Notes: generated by a model not told the origin, from the sequence alone. A stretch of 64,000 bases of DNA from Pseudomonas syringae KCTC 12500 (GCF_000507185.2 NZ_AYTM02000002.1:519501-583500); one strand, 5' to 3'. Counted from the stretch's first letter, positions 27,460-35,359 are shown. Made by a program: numbers and translations.

Positions 27460-27639
27460 CTACTCCTCTTTAGGTTTAATTAACTCCAAGGTTTCAGCGC
27501 GAAAGCGGCCACTGTCCAGCTTCTTGCCAGCAAACCATTGACAGTTGATCCACTTGCCATCTACGTAAGAGACGACCATGTCAGGGCCACCGACGGTTAA
27601 TCGCACCTGCGCACCTGTTACCGCGTCCTCTATTTGCAT
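27460..27639 (-). CDS. YodC-like small protein (DUF2158)
   Basis: About 59 residues: VRLTVGGPDMVVSYVDGKWINCQWF and then KKLDSGRFRAETLEL, an SH3-like beta barrel of the YodC/DUF2158 family (pattern: LKSGGPxMTV, then CxWFxxxKLxxxxF). I chose ATG 27639, which has GGAG eight bases upstream; ATG 27654 is in frame. Family function is unknown. It is the first gene of a pair. Confidence 0.65.
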   Translation of the reverse strand: MQIEDAVTGAQVRLTVGGPDMVVSYVDGKWINCQWFAGKKLDSGRFRAETLELIKPKEE

Positions 27640-28123
27640 GAGCTGCTTCTCCATCGTGCCTGGGTTTACTTCCCAAGGTAGCGAAATGATGGCAAAAAAG
27701 CTACTTCCGACCGGGTGGGCAGGCAAACGGGCCTCGCTTTTGGCTGACGGCTGCCGATTGCGGGGCCGCCACAGGCTGGTGACCGACAGTCGCCCATCGA
27801 AATTGCAGGGCAAGGAACGTGCCGTTCACAGCGAAGTGTTATTATCTTCTGTCAGTAGCAAACCCGATAACAAACGGCCATGATTGGGCCGAGCTGGCCC
27901 GAAAGCCCATGAGGGATGGGGCGAAGCGGTGAAGCAAATGGTCAGACTCGTAAAATCAAGGAAGCTATGCACCTTTCTCCCCACTTAGCATACATCCAAG
28001 CTTTTGTCTCGATGGCAGCCCCCCTTTCGATTTGCGAAGCGGCTAGGACAAAAGATTGTTATGGCAAAAATCATAGAATTTTGCCCCCTGCGCATATACA
28101 TCACAGCATTATCGGAGTGTCAG
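27640..28123. other. Divergent intergenic region before the methyltransferase operon
   Basis: About 480 bases between the minus-strand YodC-like gene and the plus-strand operon. It should hold both promoters. In-frame upstream extensions of the methyltransferase exist (TTG 28004, ATG 28061) but lack good RBSs and conserved-looking sequence. Confidence 0.4.
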
Positions 28124-29323
28124 GTGCTTAACCCTCTTTCATGCGAGCTTGCGACAGGCAGAGAACAGAAAGCTCAGAGTTCACAAGCGCACTCATCCGA
28201 CTTAATGAAATCCAGCTCCGAATGTATTAATAATACTGCCATCGATTCATTCCAGGCCAAATCTGTTGAGTTTTCGCCCACTCAGACAAGTACTGTTTAT
28301 CTTCCGCAAACACGGTATTACGGAAGTAAACGCAGGCTCGCTCAGTGGATGTTTAGTGAATTCACTAAATATAATTTCAATACCGCACTAGATGTGTTCG
28401 GTGGCACATCCACAGTTTCCCTAGCCTTAAAACATCTGAGAAAAAAAGTAACTTACAATGACTTATTAGAGTCAAATAGGATTATTGCAACAGCACTGAT
28501 GTCAAACGAGCCTTGTGCAACTACACACCTAGACTTAAACAATTTTTTTGAGACGGTACAACCCCTACATGGTTTTATATCAAAAAACTATGAAGGAATA
28601 TATTATACAAACTCCGAAAACATGTGGCTTGATGGTGCAGTCGAAGCATTAGGAAAAATCGAAAATCTTCTTCAGAAGGCAGAAATTCTATATTGCTTGA
28701 TGCAAGCTTGCCTGCAAAAAAGACCTTTCAATCTCTTCCATAGAAAAAATCTTTACTTAAGAGAAAACAACGAAAAGAACACAAAGTTCGGGAACTGGGC
28801 GACGTGGGAAAGACCTTTTTCGGTATTGATGAGTCGTGCGCTGAGCGAAATACATAAAACCAGATGGGCTTCGGAGCTAACACCTACCATTCTCCCATGC
28901 ACTGACGCAATCGATATACCGTCAGGGTACGATTTTGTTTATTTAGATCCACCTTATGTGCCAATAAAAAAACAAGATATTTCATACATGGACAGATATC
29001 ATTTTCTTGAGGGAATATGCATGCCTGAAAAATGGAGCGAAATGATTGATCTTTCAAAACGAAATCATCCGATTCCTAGCCCGGAAAGCATGCTCAAATG
29101 GACCGACAAGAAGCATTTTAAAGAAAATCTTTTTATGCTAGTTGAGAAACATAAAAAGTCGATTGTTTGCCTTTCTTACGTTCATGGTGCTTTTCCCGAA
29201 ATTGAAACTATATTTAAATTTTTCCAGACTCAGTTCAAAGGTGTGACCTTACTTGAGCATGACATGCCACACGCATTGAGCAGAACACCTAAAAAAGAAG
29301 TTATCGTTATAGGTACGCCATAA
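28124..29323 (+). CDS. D12-class N6-adenine DNA methyltransferase
   Basis: About 399 residues from a GTG at 28124 with GGAG seven bases upstream; longer starts at 28004 (TTG) and 28061 (ATG) are possible. In GTG numbering, TRYYGSKRRL at 63-72 and DVFGGTSTVS at 90-99 form the AdoMet-binding motif, and YLDPPY at 273-278 is the catalytic motif IV, the order of MethyltransfD12/Dam-like enzymes. The first 60 residues are low in conservation. No restriction enzyme gene adjoins. The stop overlaps the next ATG (TAATG), so it is first gene of a coupled four-gene operon. Base use is A+T-rich compared with core genes. Confidence 0.8.
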   Translation: MLNPLSCELATGREQKAQSSQAHSSDLMKSSSECINNTAIDSFQAKSVEFSPTQTSTVYLPQTRYYGSKRRLAQWMFSEFTKYNFNTALDVFGGTSTVSLALKHLRKKVTYNDLLESNRIIATALMSNEPCATTHLDLNNFFETVQPLHGFISKNYEGIYYTNSENMWLDGAVEALGKIENLLQKAEILYCLMQACLQKRPFNLFHRKNLYLRENNEKNTKFGNWATWERPFSVLMSRALSEIHKTRWASELTPTILPCTDAIDIPSGYDFVYLDPPYVPIKKQDISYMDRYHFLEGICMPEKWSEMIDLSKRNHPIPSPESMLKWTDKKHFKENLFMLVEKHKKSIVCLSYVHGAFPEIETIFKFFQTQFKGVTLLEHDMPHALSRTPKKEVIVIGTP

Positions 29324-30048
29324 TGGACATGTTGAAATTAAACTTTGTCGTGCAAGCACCTCGCATATATCTTGGGTTTCTCATCGCGCTGACGTTGACC
29401 TTAATGGTAATTCTGATGTATGCCGATCCAGCTGCGGACAGTCGATGGGTTGGCGTTTTAAGCGGGTTGGTGTCTGGTATTGGCATCGCTGCGCTCCAGT
29501 TTTTCACACAATATCTTGAGCAAAAGAGACTTGCTGAATATAAAAAGCACGGTCTTGTTGAGTTTCTCACAAATCGAAAAGACCCTGAGTATTATCGACA
29601 GCTGATCAAGACAACGAAGGTAAGCGACAAGATCATTGTCGTAGGCGTTACCTGCAATAGGTTGCTAGATGACTTTGCAAACCCAGATGTATACGAATCC
29701 CAAGACCTTTTAGAAGCGCTGGCCAGAGGAGTTGAAGTTACATTACTCGTCCCAAAATCCAAGTATTTAGATGATGACGATCGCGCAGACTTTACACATA
29801 AAACTCTTCCGAAATCTTCAAAAATCTCACAACAATATCCTGAACTATTTAAAATAAAATACTATGATTTCGAGCCCTCCCATAGCATATTCTTAGCAGG
29901 CTCCAACTGCGTGGTCGGACCTATATTTAAAAACAAGAAAAGCAAAGATACTCCGGCAATCAACTTTAACAAGGACGGCTTATATACTAGACTATATCTC
30001 GAACATATCAATGAGACCTTAGCCAAAGCGACCACTGACCATGTTTAA
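29323..30048 (+). CDS. Two-TM protein with PLD-like domain
   Basis: A 241-residue protein. Two membrane helices lie at about 15-33 and 42-62, then a short coiled-coil neck, then a soluble domain from about 100: KIIVVGVTCNRLLDDF, a GVEVTLLVPK strand, and HSIFLAGSNCVVGPIF at 187-202, which resembles one degenerate HKD half of the phospholipase D superfamily. A full HKD (HxK...D) is not present, so catalysis is doubtful or the site is altered. The start overlaps the methyltransferase stop by one base and its end overlaps the GHMP gene by 8 bp. It could be the membrane effector of the operon. Identification is tentative. Confidence 0.55.
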   Translation: MDMLKLNFVVQAPRIYLGFLIALTLTLMVILMYADPAADSRWVGVLSGLVSGIGIAALQFFTQYLEQKRLAEYKKHGLVEFLTNRKDPEYYRQLIKTTKVSDKIIVVGVTCNRLLDDFANPDVYESQDLLEALARGVEVTLLVPKSKYLDDDDRADFTHKTLPKSSKISQQYPELFKIKYYDFEPSHSIFLAGSNCVVGPIFKNKKSKDTPAINFNKDGLYTRLYLEHINETLAKATTDHV

Positions 30049-31024
30049 AAAAATAAAAATATCTGCACCTGCTCGAATACACGTAAATTTATTCGACATG
30101 AGCAACAACGGCTATAGGCAAAACGGCGGGATAGGTTTTTGTCTCAATGGGTTGGACACAGTGATTGAGTTCTATCCCGACCACGAGTTTCAAATCATTG
30201 ACAATCGTTCGATCCCTTATACCAATGAAGAAGAGAAGCTCCTTACCGCGTTCTTGCAACAGATGTATGCTTCGCGTCAATTTCGACAAAAAATGAAGAT
30301 AACCTTTCAAGCGGGTCCTCCTCCCCATAGCGGATTTGGCACGGGGACTGCGACGAAATTAGCTTGTGCTGAAGCTGCAAGCATCCTTAACGATACCAGA
30401 CCTGATCAAGCAGAGTTAATAGCTGCATCGGGTCGAGGTGGCACCTCAGGCGTAGGTATTAGTACCTATTTCAAAGGAGGTTTGAATGTTGATCTTGGGG
30501 TGAAACAAGCAGGGTTAGCATTGGGCCCGTCTTCGGCGAGACAAGGACCAAAAAAGCCACCTGTCAGTCTAATCAATATCCATCTCCCGGAAAGTTGGTT
30601 TATCGGCGTCATAATTCTTCTAAACGAAAAGCGTATATCCTCAGATGAGGAAAAATATTTTTTTAATAAAACATGCCCTATAGATTCTGTTTCAGTTCAC
30701 GGATCAATGTACCAAGCGTTATCAGGCCTTGCCTGCGCGGCTATCGAAAATGACATCTTTACTTTTTGCTCTGCGATCAATGCGACCCAAACCTCTCAAT
30801 GGAAGATGGCGGAATGGATGACACAATCAAGTGACATCAGAAGCTTGAGAAATGATCTACACAAGGCAGGCGCTTCATGCATCGGCCTGTCGAGCTTGGG
30901 GCCTGCAATCTACTTCATGGCGCCAAATATCGATGATTTAGTAGGAAAACTAAACATCATGGATGATCATATCTTCGTTAAATCTTCACCAAACAACTCA
31001 GGCCGAGTAGTAGAAATTGATTAA
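30041..31024 (+). CDS. GHMP-family kinase, beta-RFAP synthase-like
   Basis: A 327-residue protein of the GHMP fold. APARIHVNLFDM at 9-20 and GGIGF at 29-33 match the N-terminus of the archaeal beta-ribofuranosylaminobenzene 5'-phosphate synthase branch; PPHSGFGTGTATKLA at 94-108 is the ATP-binding P-x3-G-x-G-T motif, and GRGGTSGVGI at 131-140 the second conserved loop. GHMP enzymes phosphorylate small alcohols; this branch acts on ribose or pterin-like substrates. The substrate here is unknown. It overlaps both neighbours by 8 bp, so the four proteins are made together. It is far from any pterin or cell-wall pathway genes. Confidence 0.75.
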   Translation: MFKKIKISAPARIHVNLFDMSNNGYRQNGGIGFCLNGLDTVIEFYPDHEFQIIDNRSIPYTNEEEKLLTAFLQQMYASRQFRQKMKITFQAGPPPHSGFGTGTATKLACAEAASILNDTRPDQAELIAASGRGGTSGVGISTYFKGGLNVDLGVKQAGLALGPSSARQGPKKPPVSLINIHLPESWFIGVIILLNEKRISSDEEKYFFNKTCPIDSVSVHGSMYQALSGLACAAIENDIFTFCSAINATQTSQWKMAEWMTQSSDIRSLRNDLHKAGASCIGLSSLGPAIYFMAPNIDDLVGKLNIMDDHIFVKSSPNNSGRVVEID

Positions 31025-32702
31025 AATCGTCTTCCTCTCATCCAACTTAACGAAGATAGCACACTTTGAATATCTGCTACGTGAGCAGCCAATTCTGCTA
31101 CTGCCGCCGCCTAACTATGGAAAACCTTACGATGAGCCTCGGATTGAAGATAGAGACACTCTTCTTAAAAAAAGCATCCAAAGTGCAAATTTAAGGTTAG
31201 CTAAAACGTTAAGTGGTAATGACGAGGGACGTCAACCAGCCTTCTTTACAGACACAGAGAGTGAAGCTGAAAACGCCAATGAAAATACCTCTTTACTGGC
31301 ACGCTTTGTCTCTAGGCATCAGCATAAGATTTTTTTTATCGAAGACACTTCCATTGCGATTGAAGCACTGAGTACGGAGCGAGAGTTCCCTGGAGTAGAC
31401 GTAAAATACTGGATGCGAGAAACTTCCTTCTCAGATCTCGACAATCGACTAAAAGAGCTTGGAAATAACAGAAAGGTAATAGTGCGCTCTGATATAGTTT
31501 TGTATCTTCCGCCCAACCTTCGTAGCGCACCCGACGAAACTTATAAGATTTTTGTTGGAAAGTCTGAAGGTACTATAGTAGATATTGAAGTACCGTTTGA
31601 GACCAATAAATTATATCCTTGGCTGGACAACAAGACGTTCAATAAATGGTTTGTACCCAAAGGTGCGAAAAAACCTATAAGCCAGCTATCTTTGAACTCC
31701 AGCCTAAAGTACGACTTTAGAAATCTGGCACTACAACAACTTATTGAGTTCCTGAAAGAAAAAGATCTCCTCGAAGCTAAACATCTGTATGAAAAACCAC
31801 TACAGGGTGAACTTTTTCCAAGACGCAATTATATAATTTGCGGGGCAACTTGTGCTGGCAAAACTGTCCTCGCTACTGCCCTAGCTAGGCTGCATGCTTA
31901 CCGACATATCGAAGCTAGCGACTTTATGCGGTGCGCGCTTTATACTCGGCATGGCTATTCAAGTACAATGAAAATCCAAGATTTTGCTAAAGATGCCTTA
32001 AAAAAAGATCCTGGTATTGTCGCCCGGCAGATCTCTCAGTATGTTAAAAACTCATCCACCACGGGGCTAGTAATAACCGGCTTCCGCTCTCCTCAAGAAA
32101 TTCAGATTTTACGGGAAGAACTGTCAGGAATTGATCTAGAGGTATTATATATTGATAGTAGCTTGAATATAAGATTTCAAAGAAATAAAACAAGAAACAG
32201 ATCTGATGCCCTTATTAGCATTTCAGATTTTGAAAGAAAAAATGAAACACAGAACTCTATGGGGCTGGATGGCATTCGCCAGCTCGCGAAAATTATATCT
32301 AATGAGCAATCATTATTCAGATACATAAAAGACACCGTTAGCACCCTAACCAACAATGCACAGCTAATTCCTTTTAATTGCGATATTTCAAAGATGGTAG
32401 ATTTCCTACCTCTTGAGCAAGCACTCCTAGTCTCTATGTTGATTGACAACAGAAAAAGATCACCAGCACTTACTACTACCCAAATTGCGAATAATGCACG
32501 TGCAAACATTCCTAACCTTCGCAAAAAAGGCAAGAAAACACTAGCCGTAGATAAAAACAATGTGAGCAGATTCTTTAATCAACGTTTCAGCCCTCATTTC
32601 GAAGCAAAATTTGAAAACGGAAAATATTATTACAGCCTATCGCACACAGGAATAAGTGCAGCTCTATCTCTCATCAGGAGGCTGGCTAATGAGACACCTT
32701 AA
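31017..32702 (+). CDS. Ham1-like NTP pyrophosphatase fused to P-loop nucleotide kinase
   Basis: A 561-residue fusion. Residues 1-250 follow the Ham1/RdgB fold: IVFLSSNLTKI at the N-terminus, FFIEDTSIAIEAL at 106-118 and FPGVDVKYW at 124-132. Such enzymes hydrolyse non-canonical purine NTPs. Residues 270-420 are a P-loop kinase: Walker A GATCAGKT at 276-283, ITGFRSPQEIQILR at 353-366 and an Arg-rich lid, resembling the kinase-like domain found in dephospho-CoA kinase relatives and in phage-defence deoxycytidylate deaminases. The end (450-561) looks like a winged helix. It starts at a TTG (31017) inside the GHMP gene. I have seen no standard housekeeping protein with this architecture. Confidence 0.7.
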   Translation: MIKIVFLSSNLTKIAHFEYLLREQPILLLPPPNYGKPYDEPRIEDRDTLLKKSIQSANLRLAKTLSGNDEGRQPAFFTDTESEAENANENTSLLARFVSRHQHKIFFIEDTSIAIEALSTEREFPGVDVKYWMRETSFSDLDNRLKELGNNRKVIVRSDIVLYLPPNLRSAPDETYKIFVGKSEGTIVDIEVPFETNKLYPWLDNKTFNKWFVPKGAKKPISQLSLNSSLKYDFRNLALQQLIEFLKEKDLLEAKHLYEKPLQGELFPRRNYIICGATCAGKTVLATALARLHAYRHIEASDFMRCALYTRHGYSSTMKIQDFAKDALKKDPGIVARQISQYVKNSSTTGLVITGFRSPQEIQILREELSGIDLEVLYIDSSLNIRFQRNKTRNRSDALISISDFERKNETQNSMGLDGIRQLAKIISNEQSLFRYIKDTVSTLTNNAQLIPFNCDISKMVDFLPLEQALLVSMLIDNRKRSPALTTTQIANNARANIPNLRKKGKKTLAVDKNNVSRFFNQRFSPHFEAKFENGKYYYSLSHTGISAALSLIRRLANETP

Positions 32703-32740
32703 AGGAGCGTAGTCATGAAATTTTATGGCTACGACATGTT

Positions 32741-32980
32741 TTACTTTTTCAACCGATACCTTTTCGACTTCCCGAACTGCGCTGTTACTTTATCGTAAAC
32801 TTCAGCAAATTTTTTGGCAATTATTAAGCGCTCCTCTTCACTTAAAGATGCATATGATAACCTCAATACTTCTAAGTCACGCTGACTTTCGTTTTGATTA
32901 TGTGCTTTAAGCGCAACAACATCTACAAAAGCCGCGCGCCGCTTTTGTGTTTCTTCGTCATCCAACGGCACGTCAGTCAT
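32741..32980 (-). CDS. Small hypothetical protein
   Basis: A 79-residue, highly charged helical protein with an AGG about eight bases before its ATG. It is the last gene of a minus-strand set of three, 21 bp after the 175-residue gene, and converges on the four-gene plus-strand operon. I do not recognise it. The C-terminus is strongly basic (KSKRYRLKK). Confidence 0.5.
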   Translation of the reverse strand: MTDVPLDDEETQKRRAAFVDVVALKAHNQNESQRDLEVLRLSYASLSEEERLIIAKKFAEVYDKVTAQFGKSKRYRLKK

Positions 32981-33001
32981 TTCAATTACCTAATCAAAGT
33001 A

Positions 33002-33529
33002 TTATCGGCTTAAAGGGTCGGCGTCTACGTTATAAGTAGATAGTAATTCATATATGGCTCCGCACAACCTGGAGTCTCGCATAAGCTCAATTTCATTGTA
33101 GCTAACTGCGACCGCAACTTTAAGCTGTGGAAGATTCAATTTATATGGATTGAAAGGCCATACCTGAATTTTGATTACTGACCCATCTCTCAAAGCGTAG
33201 GACTCAACCTTTTCAAACATTGACTCATTTTTCTTCCACTCACCAAGTTCAATCGCTAGAGTTTTTTGCGGCCCATCTGCAAGCATGGTGTGCTTGCTGA
33301 GGAAGGTATCACCGACTGCACACAGACCATGCTTCCCTCGCTCACGCACATGGTATTCAGCTAGTCGCGGTGAAGATATTAGTGACCGAAAATGGAGCAA
33401 AGGCGTCCGACCGTCGTTGAGCACATAGTCGTTAGTAAGGTGAACTTTTAATTTTGGCAAAAGATCAGGATCATCCGCCATAATGATTTTTGGCTTATAG
33501 TCCGAACCCAAGTCTACTAATGAGATCAT
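33002..33529 (-). CDS. Hypothetical protein, possible toxin partner
   Basis: A 175-residue protein with no recognised family. It has mixed alpha/beta composition and no signal peptide or membrane helix. Its ATG follows the stop of the upstream gene by three bases, so the two are co-translated. A gene directly after one with an MbcA/ParS-like C-terminus is often a toxin (usually RES type), but I see no RES residues here, so this remains a positional guess. Confidence 0.5.
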   Translation of the reverse strand: MISLVDLGSDYKPKIIMADDPDLLPKLKVHLTNDYVLNDGRTPLLHFRSLISSPRLAEYHVRERGKHGLCAVGDTFLSKHTMLADGPQKTLAIELGEWKKNESMFEKVESYALRDGSVIKIQVWPFNPYKLNLPQLKVAVAVSYNEIELMRDSRLCGAIYELLSTYNVDADPLSR

Positions 33530-33532
33530 TGA

Positions 33533-34168
33533 CTATCGTCCAAATAAATTCTGGAGTCTCTCAAATTGCTCATCACTTAGCATGTCGTGCGGCGCTAGGT
33601 CATGCAGTGATAGAAGCGGTGTCTTTACCCACGCCTTGGCGTCCTCGTAACATCCGTCGAATAATTTCACGGCAAAATCCATCACCCTTTCGTATCGCCT
33701 CAGGCACTCATCATCTAATTTCTCACCAACGTTGAAATTCGTTCGATAAACTTCTCTCGCATTTCCCCTTTCCCAAATACCGTCAGGAGGAACTGAGAAC
33801 ACGTACGTAGATACAGTTTCGAGAGCATAACGGTGCGGCTCACCGCCCTCGGGTCGATACTCATTGATTGCAACCAGCGGATGCATTTCCCAGTCCCTAG
33901 TTTGCTCATTTTTGCGGTGGACTGGCGTCACAAGGAAGACTTTCCCGAGCACAGAATCTTTCAAGGGACTGCGGACAAGCATCAGAAACTCCTGGATGTC
34001 ACTGATCATGATCATCCGATCCGCCAATGCTTCGCCATCGGCGATAGATGTCTGTGTAACGTAAAACCAGCTGTCCAACCCTCGAAATGTAACGAATCGC
34101 CAAGGCGTCGCCTCGCTCGTGAAATCCGAACACGTTCGGATCTGAGCATCTGGCATCGTTTCAAACAT
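33533..34168 (-). CDS. Protein with MbcA/ParS/Xre-like C-terminal domain
   Basis: A 211-residue protein. I place its ATG at 34168 because AGGAGG lies nine bases upstream; a 23-codon longer reading lacks this. Residues 1-150 are an unrecognised alpha/beta region. The last 45 residues (KLFDGCYEDAKAWVKTPLLS, then LAPHDMLS and LQNLFGR) follow the MbcA/ParS/Xre antitoxin toxin-binding pattern: L-F-x5-A-x2-W-x3-P, then P-x-D-M-L. It is first of three minus-strand genes and divergent from an XRE gene. If the match is right, this is an antitoxin-like protein with an enlarged N-terminus. The match is by eye. Confidence 0.5.
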   Translation of the reverse strand: MFETMPDAQIRTCSDFTSEATPWRFVTFRGLDSWFYVTQTSIADGEALADRMIMISDIQEFLMLVRSPLKDSVLGKVFLVTPVHRKNEQTRDWEMHPLVAINEYRPEGGEPHRYALETVSTYVFSVPPDGIWERGNAREVYRTNFNVGEKLDDECLRRYERVMDFAVKLFDGCYEDAKAWVKTPLLSLHDLAPHDMLSDEQFERLQNLFGR

Positions 34169-34293
34169 TCTATTCTCCTCCTGTCGGCAGGAACGCCTCT
34201 CCGCTAATGCACCAGCTTCCGTGCCGCGAACACGCACCGTGACTGATTAGGGAATTAATAAAATCTGAAGGTTGGTAATTTTTTCACCGAACC

Positions 34294-34307
34294 GGAACTT
34301 TAGTTCC
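34294..34307. promoter_or_regulatory. Palindrome between divergent genes, likely XRE operator
   Basis: GGAACTTTAGTTCC is a perfect 6-bp inverted repeat with a 2-bp spacer, midway between the minus-strand three-gene operon and the plus-strand XRE gene. A second hairpin (TGCCAG/CTGGCA) lies at 34336-34352. Such palindromes are typical HTH operators. Confidence 0.45.
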
Positions 34308-34360
34308 TGTTAATCTATTCCAATGCGAGATCAAATGCCAGCTTTTCTGGCACTCAACCG

Positions 34361-34657
34361 ATGGATCTTACGCAAAGCTTCGGATTGGTATTCAAGCGAC
34401 TACGTCTGGCGAGAGGCCTGTCTCAAGAATTTTTTTCGCCGGTAGTGACGGACCGGTATCTACGAAAATTAGAGAAGGGTGGAGCATCACCCACGCTCGA
34501 TACCCTTGCGCGCCTAGCCGAGCTATTGGAAATTCACCCCTCTACCCTGATCGCGCTCTGTGAAGCAGACAGAATTAGCGATACGGATCTGGAATCATTT
34601 CTTGCGAGCATTAGTGAAGAAATTCGGATAGCTCGCGGTCTGAACGCCCCGCCATAA
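34361..34657 (+). CDS. XRE-family transcriptional regulator
   Basis: A 98-residue protein made almost wholly of a Cro/CI-type HTH: FKRLRLARGLSQEFFS, then RYLRKLEKGGASPTLDTLARL and ALCEAD. It should bind the palindrome just upstream and control itself and the divergent three-gene operon. The RBS is weak. It is the last protein gene before the right end of the mobile element. Confidence 0.8.
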   Translation: MDLTQSFGLVFKRLRLARGLSQEFFSPVVTDRYLRKLEKGGASPTLDTLARLAELLEIHPSTLIALCEADRISDTDLESFLASISEEIRIARGLNAPP

Positions 34658-34920
34658 ACCTCAGTACGCCCCAACGCGCCTAGCTGATCTAGGCGAGCGG
34701 ACTAGGACGCTGACCGTGGTACGTAGGCATCTCTAGACGAAAGCATCCGTACGAAGCTGTAAGGCGTGCAGAAAACTACAGGGATGTGAGTCAGCCAGAC
34801 ATTATTGGAAACGGACGTTTCGCGATGGCAATCTGGCCTGGCAGGGGCGGCAGAAAAGGTTCCGTGGGGTAAAAAATTACAGGCCTGTAACCTAAAGTCG
34901 ATCACTCGCCGGAAGGGTAT

Positions 34921-34992
34921 TGCTCTCTGCTGGAGTCGAACCAGCATCTAACCCTTAGGAGGGGCTTGTTCTATCCATTGAACTAAGAGAGC
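34921..34992 (-). tRNA. tRNA-Arg(CCT), carried by the element
   Basis: A full cloverleaf: acceptor GCTCTCT/AGAGAGC, D stem GTTC/GAAC, anticodon loop CTCCTAA (anticodon CCT), T stem GCTGG/CCAGC. The 3' CCA is not encoded, unlike most tRNA genes here. It lies 310 bp inside the right end of the mobile element, whose insertion destroyed the native tRNA-Arg(CCT), so it is a candidate replacement for reading AGG codons. Confidence 0.9.
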
Positions 34993-35134
34993 ACATGCGC
35001 AGACATTTTCCGGTTTTCAGGCGCAGCTATCAAGCATTTTTCAAATTTATCATTGGCTTACACTCCTCATCAGACTCAGTCTCCTGCCTTGAGCTGTCTG
35101 AAGCGGTCTTCCTCTGCGGATGGTGAAGCAAAAA

Positions 35135-35209
35135 TGGTGTCCCTTGCTGGATTCGAACCAGCATCTAACCCTTAGAAGGGGTCTGTTCTATCCCTTGAAC
35201 TAAAAGGAC
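35135..35209 (-). tRNA. tRNA-Arg(TCT), carried by the element
   Basis: A full cloverleaf with encoded CCA: acceptor GTCCTTT/AAGGGAC (one G-U pair), D stem GTTC/GAAC, anticodon loop CTTCTAA (anticodon TCT), T stem GCTGG/CCAGC. It is closely similar to the CCT copy at 34921, so the two probably arose by duplication. It lies inside the mobile element, 93 bp from its right end. Confidence 0.9.
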
Positions 35210-35291
35210 ATGGCATCACTAGGGCTTCGCTTTATCGGTGGTTAGGTCCACTGCAAAGTAGAAGCAGTGCAGGGTTGCGCACCCAATACGT

Positions 35292-35308
35292 ACCACAGAT
35301 AAGAACCT
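35292..35308 (+). repeat. Right end of mobile element: 11-bp inverted end plus 6-bp direct repeat
   Basis: ACCACAGATAA (35292-35302) is the exact reverse complement of the left end, followed by GAACCT (35303-35308), the same six bases that precede the left end. Confidence 0.8.
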
Positions 35309-35359
35309 GCAACCTTCCCCTTAGGAGGGGGATGCTCTATCCAATTGAGCTACTGAGAC
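35303..35359 (-). pseudogene. 5' part of the split tRNA-Arg(CCT)
   Basis: From 35359 the minus strand reads GTCTCAG, a D arm, anticodon arm TCCCC-CTCCTAA-GGGGA (anticodon CCT), variable loop, T-stem GCAGG and TTC, then leaves tRNA sequence at the element end. The 3' remainder is at 11706-11731. The rejoined T stem has one A-C mismatch (GCAGG vs CCCGC; G expected), which fits drift after inactivation. Confidence 0.8.

Larger units (their letters stand above)
11732..35302. mobile_element. 23.6-kb mobile element inserted in tRNA-Arg(CCT), GMT-like
   Basis: The ends are perfect 11-bp inverted repeats (TTATCTGTGGT at 11732, ACCACAGATAA ending at 35302). Both sides carry GAACCT, a likely 6-bp target duplication. 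The two flanks are halves of one tRNA-Arg(CCT) gene broken in the T loop. A three-gene recombinase operon lies 570 bp inside the left end, as expected for the mobility module. The rest is cargo with a defence flavour and two intact tRNA-Arg genes near the right end. Ordinary tyrosine-integrase islands restore the tRNA they enter; this one did not, which fits a transposon-like mode. The family assignment (Gamma-Mobile-Trio) is from gene layout and is less certain than the boundaries. Confidence 0.75.

Noticed and set aside
31017..32702. Housekeeping RdgB/Ham1 gene
   Set aside because: It is almost three times the normal length, has a kinase fused to it and lies in a mobile element.
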